In this document: positions 54,601 through 64,000 of the stretch, piece after piece
Numbering within the stretch: position 1 is the first letter of the stretch
Layout of the letters: every line of letters begins with the position of its first letter
NCBI GenBank assembly: GCA_009746045.1
Contig: RPFO01001748.1
Coordinates: forward strand, 35,312 to 99,311
Source of the DNA: Mesostigma viride
Lineage: Eukaryota; Streptophyta; Mesostigmatophyceae; Mesostigmatales; Mesostigmataceae
Length of the DNA: 64,000 bases
Direction of reading: 5' to 3'
Translations under genes and position numbers: made by a program
The notes under the pieces: model-generated
Database searches by the model: none
The model's input: only the letters and a program-made list of their open reading frames with translations
Told to the model about the DNA's origin: nothing

Positions 54601-57600
54601 AGTACACCAGCACACCAGTACACCAGTACACCAGTCCACCAGTCCACCAGTCCACCAGTCCACCAGTCCACCAGTCCACCAGTCCACCAGTCCACCAGCA
54701 CACCAGTACACCAGCACACCAGCACACCAGCACACCAGTACACCAGTACACCAGTACACCAGTACACCAGTACACCAGTACACCAGTACACCAGTACACC
54801 AGTACACCAGTACACCAGTACACCAGTACACCAGCACACCAGTACACCAGTACACCAGTACACCAGTCCACCAGTCCACCAGTCCACCAGTCCACCAGTC
54901 CACCAGTCCACCAGTACACCAGCACACTAGCACACCAGTACACCAGCACACCAGTACACCAGTACACCAGTACACCAGTACACCAGCACACCAGTACACC
55001 AGTACACCAGTACACCAGTACACCAGTACACCAGTACACCAGTACACCAGTACACCAGCACACCAGTACACCAGTACACCAGTACACCAGTACACCAGTA
55101 CACCAGTACACCAGTACACCAGTACACCAGTACACCAGCACACCAGCACACCAGTACACCAGTACACCAGTACACCAGTACACCAGTACACCAGTACACC
55201 AGTACACCAGCACACCAGCACACCAGTACACCAGTACACCAGTACACCAGCACACTAGCACACAGACACCAGTACACCAGTACACCAGTACACCAGCACA
55301 CCAGCACACCAGCACACCAGTACACCAGTACACCAGTACACCAGTACACCAGTACACCAGTACACCAGTACACCAGTACACCAGTACACCAGTACACCAG
55401 TACACCAGTACACCAGTACACCAGTACACCAGTACACCCACCAGTACACCAGGACACCAGCACACCAGTACACCAGTACACCAGCACACCAGTACACCAG
55501 CACACCAGTACACCAGTACACCAGCACACCAGCACACCAGTACACCAGTACACCAGTACACCAGCACACCAGTACACCAGCACACCAGTACACCAGTACA
55601 CCAGCACACCAGTACACCAGCACACCAGTACACCAGTACACCAGTACACCAGTACACCAGTACACCAGTACACCAGTACACCAGTACACCAGTACACCAG
55701 TACACCAGCACACCAGTACACCAGTACACCAGTACACCAGTACACCAGTACACCCAGCAGTACACCAGTACACCAGTACACCAGTACACCAGTACACCAG
55801 TACACCAGCACACCAGCACACCATTACACCAGCACACCAGTACACCAGTACACCAGCACACCAGCACACCATTACACCAGTACACCAGTACACCAGCACA
55901 CCAGCACACCAGTACACCAGCACACCAGTACACCAGTACACCAGCACACCAGCACACCATTACACCAGTACACCAGTACACCAGCACACCAGCACACCAG
56001 CACACCAGTCCACCAGTACACCAGTACACCAGTACACCAGTACACCAGCACACCAGCACACCAGTACACGAGTACACCAGTACACCCAGCAGTACACCAG
56101 TACACCAGTACACCAGTACACCAGCACACCAGCACACCAGTACACGAGTACACCGGTACACCAGTACACCAGTACACCAGCACACCAGTACACCAGTACA
56201 CCAGTACACCAGTACACCAGTACACCAGTACACCAGTACACCAGTACACCAGTACACCAGTACACCAGTACACCAGTACACCAGTACACCAGTACACCAG
56301 TACACCAGCACACCAGTACACCAGTACACCAGTACACCAGTACACCAGCACACCAGTACACCAGTACACCAGTACACCAGTACACCAGTACACCCAGCAG
56401 TACACCAGTACACCAGTACACCAGTACACCAGTACACCAGTACACCAGCACACCAGCACACCACCACACCAGTACACCAGTACACCAGTACACCAGTACA
56501 CCAGCACACCAGTACACCAGTACACCAGTACACCAGTACACCAGTACACCCAGCAGTACACCAGTACACCAGTACACCAGTACACCAGTACACCAGTACA
56601 CCAGCACACCAGCACACCAGCACACCAGTACACCAGTACACCAGTACACCAGTACACCAGTCCACCAGTACACCAGTACACCCAGCAGTACACCAGTACA
56701 CCAGTACACCAGTACACCAGTACACCAGTACACCAGTACACCAGTACACCAGTACACCAGTACACCAGCACACCAGTACACCAGTACACCAGTACACCAG
56801 TACACCCAGCAGTACACCAGTACACCAGTACACCAGCACACCAGTACACCAGTACACCAGTACACCAGTACACCAGTACACCAGTACACCAGTACACCAG
56901 CACACCAGCACACCAGTACACCAGTACACCCAGCAGTACACCAGTACACCAGTACACCAGTACACCAGTACACCAGTACACCAGCACACCAGCACACCAC
57001 CACACCAGTACACCAGTACACCAGTACACCAGTACACCAGCACACCAGTACACCAGTACACCAGTACACCAGTACACCAGTACACCCAGCAGTACACCAG
57101 TACACCAGTACACCAGTACACCAGTACACCAGTACACCAGCACACCAGCACACCAGCACACCAGTACACCAGCACACCAGTACACCAGTACACCAGTACA
57201 CCAGTACACCAGTACACCCAGCAGTACACCAGTACACCAGTACACCAGTACACCAGTACACCAGCACACCAGTACACCAGCACACCAGTACACCAGTACA
57301 CCAGCACACCATTACACCAGTACACCAGTACACCAGTACACCAGTACACCAGTACACCAGTACACCCACCAGTACACCAGCACACCAGTACACCAGTACA
57401 CCAGTACACCAGTACACGAGTACACCAGCACACCAGTACACCAGTACACCAGCACACCATTACACCAGTACACCAGTACACCAGTACACCAGTACACCAG
57501 TACACCAGTACACCAGCACACCAGTACACCAGTACACCAGTACACCAGTACACCAGCACACCAGTACACCAGCACACCAGTACACCAGTACACCAGTACA

Positions 57601-60600
57601 CCAGTACACCAGCACACCAGTACACCAGTACACCAGTACACCAGTACACCAGCACACCAGTACACCAGTACACCAGTACACCAGTACACCAGTACACCAG
57701 TACACCAGTACACCAGCACACCAGCACACCAGCACACCAGTACACCAGCACACCAGTACACCAGTACACCACTACACCAGCACACCAGTACACCAGCACA
57801 CCATTACACCAGTCCACCAGTCACCAAGTACACCAGCACACTAGTACACCACCAGTACACCAGTACACCCAGCAGTACACCAGTACACCAGTACACCAGT
57901 ACACCAGTACACCAGTACACCAGTACACCAGTACACCAGTACACCAGTACACCACTACACCAGCACACCAGTACACCAGCACACCATTACACCAGTACAC
58001 CAGTCCACCAGTACACCAGCACACTAGTACACCCACCAGTACACCAGTACACCCAGCAGTACACGAGTACACCAGTACACCAGTACACCAGTACACCAGT
58101 ACACCAGTACACCAGTACACCAGCACACCAGCACACCAGCACACCAGTACACCAGTACACCAGTACACCAGTACACCCACCAGCACACCAGTACACCAGT
58201 ACACCAGTACACCAGTACACCAGTCCACCAGTACACCAGTACACCAGCACACCAGTACACCAGCACACCAGTACACCAGTACACCAGTACACCAGTACAC
58301 CCAGCAGTACACGAGTACACGAGTACACCAGTACACCAGTACACCAGTACACCAGTACACCAGTACACCAGTACACCAGCACACCAGTACACCAGTACAC
58401 CAGTACACCAGTACACCAGTACACCCAGCAGTACACCAGTACACCAGTACACCAGCACACCATTACACCAGTACACCAGTCCACCAGTACACCAGCACAC
58501 CAGTACACCAGTACACCAGTACACCAGCACACCAGTACACCAGTACACCAGTACACCAGTACACCAGCACACCAGTCCACCAGCACACCAGCACACCATT
58601 ACACCAGTACACCAGTACACCAGTACACCAGCACACCAGTCCACCAGCACACCAGCACACCATTACACCAGTACACCAGTCCACCAGTACACCAGCACAC
58701 TAGTACACTCACCAGTACACCAGTACACCCAGCAGTACACGAGTACACCAGTACACCAGTACACCAGTACACCAGTACACCAGCACACTAGTACACCCAC
58801 CAGTACACCAGTACACCCAGCAGTACACGAGTACACCAGTACACCAGTACACCAGTACACCAGCACACCAGTACACCAGTACACCAGTACACCAGCACAC
58901 CAGTACACCCACCAGTACACCAGTCCACCAGTACACCAGTACACCAGTACACCAGCACACCCAGCAGTACACGAGTACACCAGTACACCAGTACACCAGT
59001 ACACCAGTACACCAGTACACCAGTACACCAGCACACCAGCACACCAGTACACCAGTACACCAGTACACCAGTACACCAGTCCACCAGTCCACCAGTCCAC
59101 CAGTCCACCAGTCCACCAGTCCACCAGTCCACCAGTCCACCAGCACACCAGTACACCAGCACACCAGCACACCAGCACACCAGTACACCAGTACACCAGT
59201 ACACCAGTACACCAGTACACCAGTACACCAGTACACCAGTACACCAGTACACCAGTACACCAGTACACCAGTACACCAGCACACCAGTACACCAGTACAC
59301 CAGTACACCAGTCCACCAGTCCACCAGTCCACCAGTCCACCAGTCCACCAGTCCACCAGTACACCAGCACACTAGCACACCAGTACACCAGCACACCAGT
59401 ACACCAGTACACCAGTACACCAGTACACCAGCACACCAGTACACCAGTACACCAGTACACCAGTACACCAGTACACCAGTACACCAGTACACCAGTACAC
59501 CAGCACACCAGTACACCAGTACACCAGTACACCAGTACACCAGTACACCAGTACACCAGTACACCAGTACACCAGTACACCAGCACACCAGCACACCAGT
59601 ACACCAGTACACCAGTACACCAGCTACACCAGTACACCAGTACACCAGTACACCAGCACACCAGCACACCAGTACACCAGTACACCAGTACACCAGCACA
59701 CTAGCACACAGACACCAGTACACCAGTACACCAGTACACCAGCACACCAGCACACCAGCACACCAGTACACCAGTACACCAGTACACCAGTACACCAGTA
59801 CACCAGTACACCAGTACACCAGTACACCAGTACACCAGTACACCAGTACACCAGTACACCAGTACACCAGTACACCAGTACACCCACCAGTACACCAGGA
59901 CACCAGCACACCAGTACACCAGTACACCAGCACACCAGTACACCAGCACACCAGTACACCAGTACACCAGCACACCAGCACACCAGTACACCAGTACACC
60001 AGTACACCAGCACACCAGTACACCAGCACACCAGTACACCAGTACACCAGCACACCAGTACACCAGCACACCAGTACACCAGTACACCAGTACACCAGTA
60101 CACCAGTACACCAGTACACCAGTACACCAGTACACCAGTACACCAGTACACCAGCACACCAGTACACCAGTACACCAGTACACCAGTACACCAGTACACC
60201 AGCAGTACACCAGTACACCAGTACACCAGTACACCAGTACACCAGTACACCAGCACACCAGCACACCATTACACCAGCACACCAGTACACCAGTACACCA
60301 GCACACCAGCACACCATTACACCAGTACACCAGTACACCAGCACACCAGCACACCAGTACACCAGCACACCAGTACACCAGTACACCAGCACACCAGCAC
60401 ACCATTACACCAGTACACCAGTACACCAGCACACCAGCACACCAGCACACCAGTCCACCAGTACACCAGTACACCAGTACACCAGTACACCAGCACACCA
60501 GCACACCAGTACACGAGTACACCAGTACACCCAGCAGTACACCAGTACACCAGTACACCAGTACACCAGCACACCAGCACACCAGTACACGAGTACACCG

Positions 60601-63600
60601 GTACACCAGTACACCAGTACACCAGCACACCAGTACACCAGTACACCAGTACACCAGTACACCAGTACACCAGTACACCAGTACACCAGTACACCAGTAC
60701 ACCAGTACACCAGTACACCAGTACACCAGTACACCAGTACACCAGTACACCAGCACACCAGTACACCAGTACACCAGTACACCAGTACACCAGCACACCA
60801 GTACACCAGTACACCAGTACACCAGTACACCAGTACACCCAGCAGTACACCAGTACACCAGTACACCAGTACACCAGTACACCAGTACACCAGCACACCA
60901 GCACACCACCAGTACACCAGTACACCAGTACACCAGTACACCAGCACACCAGCACACCAGTACACCAGTACACCAGTACACCAGTACACCCAGCAGTACA
61001 CCAGTACACCAGTACACCAGTACACCAGTACACCAGTACACCAGCACACCAGCACACCAGCACACCAGTACACCAGTACACCAGTACACCAGTACACCAG
61101 TCCACCAGTACACCAGTACACCCAGCAGTACACCAGTACACCAGTACACCAGTACACCAGTACACCAGTACACCAGTACACCAGTACACCAGTACACCAG
61201 TACACCAGCACACCAGTACACCAGTACACCAGTACACCAGTACACCAGCAGTACACCAGTACACCAGTACACCAGCACACCAGTACACCAGTACACCAGT
61301 ACACCAGTACACCAGTACACCAGTACACCAGTACACCAGCACACCAGCACACCAGTACACCAGTACACCAGCAGTACACCAGTACACCAGTACACCAGTA
61401 CACCAGTACACCAGTACACCAGCACACCAGCACACCACCACACCAGTACACCAGTACACCAGTACACCAGTACACCAGCACACCAGTACACCAGTACACC
61501 AGTACACCAGTACACCAGTACCCAGCAGTACACCAGTACACCAGTACACCAGTACACAGTACACCAGTACACCAGCACACCAGCACACCAGCACACCAGT
61601 ACACCAGCACACCAGTACACCAGTACACCAGTACACCAGTACACCAGTACACCCAGCAGTACACCAGTACACCAGTACACCAGTACACCAGTACACCAGC
61701 ACACCAGTACACCAGCACACCAGTACACCAGTACACCAGCACACCATTAACCAGTACACCAGTACACCAGTACACCAGTACACCAGTACACCAGTACACC
61801 CACCAGTACACCAGACACCAGTACACCAGTACACCAGTACACCAGTACACGAGTACACCAGCACACCAGTACACCAGTACACCAGCACACCATTACACCA
61901 GTACACCAGTACACCAGTACACCAGTACACCAGTACACCAGTACACCAGCACACCAGTACACCAGTACACCAGTACACCAGTACACCAGCACACCAGTAC
62001 ACCAGCACACCAGTACACCAGTACACCAGTACACCAGTACACCAGCACACCAGTACACCAGTACACCAGTACACCAGTACACCAGCACACCAGTACACCA
62101 GTACACCAGTACACCAGTACACCAGTACACCAGTACACCAGTACACCAGCACACCAGCACACCAGCACACCAGTACACCAGCACACCAGTACACCAGTAC
62201 ACCACTACACCAGCACACCAGTACACCAGCACACCATTACACCAGTCCACCAGTCACCAAGTACACCAGCACACTAGTACACCCACCAGTACACCAGTAC
62301 ACCCAGCAGTACACCAGTACACCAGTACACCAGTACACCAGTACACCAGTACACCAGTACACCAGTACACCAGTACACCAGTACACCACTACACCAGCAC
62401 ACCAGTACACCAGCACACCATTACACCAGTACACCAGTCCACCAGTACACCAGCACACTAGTACACCCACCAGTACACCAGTACACCCAGCAGTACACGA
62501 GTACACCAGTACACCAGTACACCAGTACACCAGTACACCAGTACACCAGTACACCAGCACACCAGCACACCAGCACACCAGTACACCAGTACACCAGTAC
62601 ACCAGTACACCCACCAGCACACCAGTACACCAGTACACCAGTACACCAGTACACCAGTCCACCAGTACACCAGTACACCAGCACACCAGTACACCAGCAC
62701 ACCAGTACACCAGTACACCAGTACACCAGTACACCCAGCAGTACACGAGTACACGAGTACACCAGTTACACCAGTACACCAGTACACCAGTACACCCACC
62801 AGTACACCAGTACACCAGCACACCAGTACACCAGTACACCAGATACACCAGTACACCAGTACACCAGCAGTACACCAGTACACCAGTACACCAGCACACC
62901 AGTACACCAGTACACCAGTCACAAACACCAGTACACCAGTACACCAGTACACCAGTACACCAGTACACCAGCACACCAGTACACCAGTACACCAGTACAC
63001 CAGTACACCAGCACACCAGTCCACCAGCACACCAGCACACCATTACACCAGTACACCAGTACACCAGTACACCAGCACACCAGTCACCAGTACACCAGTA
63101 CACACACCATTACACCAGTACACCAGTACACCAGTACACCAGCACACTAGTACACCACCAGTACACCAGTACACCCAGCAGTACACGAGTACACCAGTAC
63201 ACCAGTACACCAGTACACCAGTACACCAGTACACCAGTACACCCAGTACACCAGTACACCAGTACACCCAGCAGTACACCAGTACACCAGTACACCAGTA
63301 CACCAGTACACCAGCACACCAGTACACCAGTACACCAGTACACCAGCACACCAGTACACCAAGTACACCAGTACACCAGCACACCAGCACACCAGTACAC
63401 CAGCACACCAGTACACCAGTACACCAGTACACCAGTACACCAGTACACCAGTACACCAGTACACCAGTACACCAGCACACCAGCACACCAGTACACCAGT
63501 ACACCAGTACACCAGCACACCAGCACACCAGTCCACCAGCACACCAGCACACCAGTACACAAGTACACCAGTACACCAGCACACCAGTACACCCACCAGT

Positions 63601-64000
63601 ACACCAGTCCACCAGCACACCAGTACACCAGTACACCAGCACACCTAGCAGTACACCAGTACACCAGTACACCAGTACACCAGTACACCAGTACACCAGT
63701 ACACCAGTACACCAGCACACCAGCACACCAGTACACCAGTACACCAGTACACCAGTACACCAGCCAACACACCAGTACACCAGTACACCAGTACACCAGT
63801 ACACCAGTACACCAGTACACCAGTACACCAGCACACCATTACACCAGTACACCAGTACACCAGTACACCAGCACACAGTACACCAGTACACCAGTACACC
63901 AGTACACCCCAGCACACCACCAGTACACCAGTACACCAGTTACCCCACCCAAGTTACACCAGTACACCAACACCACTAGTACAAACCCACCAGTACACCA
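51611..64000. repeat. 10-bp satellite (CACCAGTACA family), at least 12.4 kb
   Basis: This is a near-continuous array of CACCAGTACA, with CACCAGCACA and CACCAGTCCA as the main variants and rare interruptions such as CACCCAGCAG, CACCCACCAG and CACGAG. It runs off the window. Because the unit has no stop in any frame on either strand, very long ORFs arise on both strands and are not genes. The region holds nested order: clusters of 4-8 GTCCACCA units recur about every 230-360 bp near 53-55 kb, and a block of about 3.7 kb is repeated once about 4.44 kb away. It separates the DUS exons in this window from their missing 5' exons. Confidence 0.97.

Noticed and set aside
51303-58703. A 2466-codon ORF with HQYTSTPV repeats, and similar long ORFs on the - strand (VLVYWCTG repeats)
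   Set aside because: The 10-bp unit has no stop codon in any of the six frames, so length proves nothing. Frames shift freely with unit interruptions, and the start overlaps the DUS exon on the other strand.

Overview
The window looks like nuclear DNA of a chlorophyte green alga. The evidence is short coding exons split by long, minisatellite-rich introns, GC-rich exons with proline/serine/glycine-rich insertions, one probable GC-AG intron, and a mixed load of Ty3, LINE, DIRS-like and hAT-like elements. A Chlamydomonadales relative is plausible, but the species cannot be named from sequence alone.

Two host genes can be assembled from exons whose reading phases agree at every junction, and they point towards each other. 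On the + strand, 1605-14002 holds at least nine exons of an equilibrative nucleoside transporter (ENT/SLC29 family). Its 5' exons lie further left or were not recognised. It has an exceptionally long low-complexity loop, about 720 residues, between the sixth and seventh membrane segments. On the - strand, seven exons between 51450 and 37164 encode the C-terminal two thirds of a DusA-type tRNA-dihydrouridine synthase. Its 5' exons must lie beyond a 10-bp satellite that fills 51.6-64.0 kb.

The 23 kb between the two genes is almost entirely mobile DNA. It contains LINE remnants (12.8, 13.5 and 14.5-17.3 kb) and a nearly complete Ty3/gypsy element (18.7-26.6 kb). It also contains a LINE ORF1 remnant split by a 1.5-kb hAT-like insertion (28.1-30.8 kb), a LINE with endonuclease and reverse transcriptase (31.4-34.8 kb), stacked LINE 3' tails, and an ORF1-only element (34.9-36.9 kb). 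The DUS introns hold a decayed tyrosine-recombinase (DIRS-like) retrotransposon at 41.5-47.6 kb. That element is split by a second hAT-like element with a perfect 8-bp target duplication. The same introns hold a TA-flanked MITE and several minisatellites.

The most interesting single element is the Ty3/gypsy retrotransposon. Its polyprotein carries a C5-cytosine DNA methyltransferase between protease and reverse transcriptase, and a PHD finger after integrase. It may therefore both write a DNA mark and read a chromatin mark. A second recurrent pattern is that at least seven introns of the two host genes contain decaying copies of the upstream exon's last bases together with its 5' splice site. 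Several frame breaks in the elements fall in G or C homopolymers, so some may be base-calling errors. The last few kilobases of the satellite also show signs of poor consensus.
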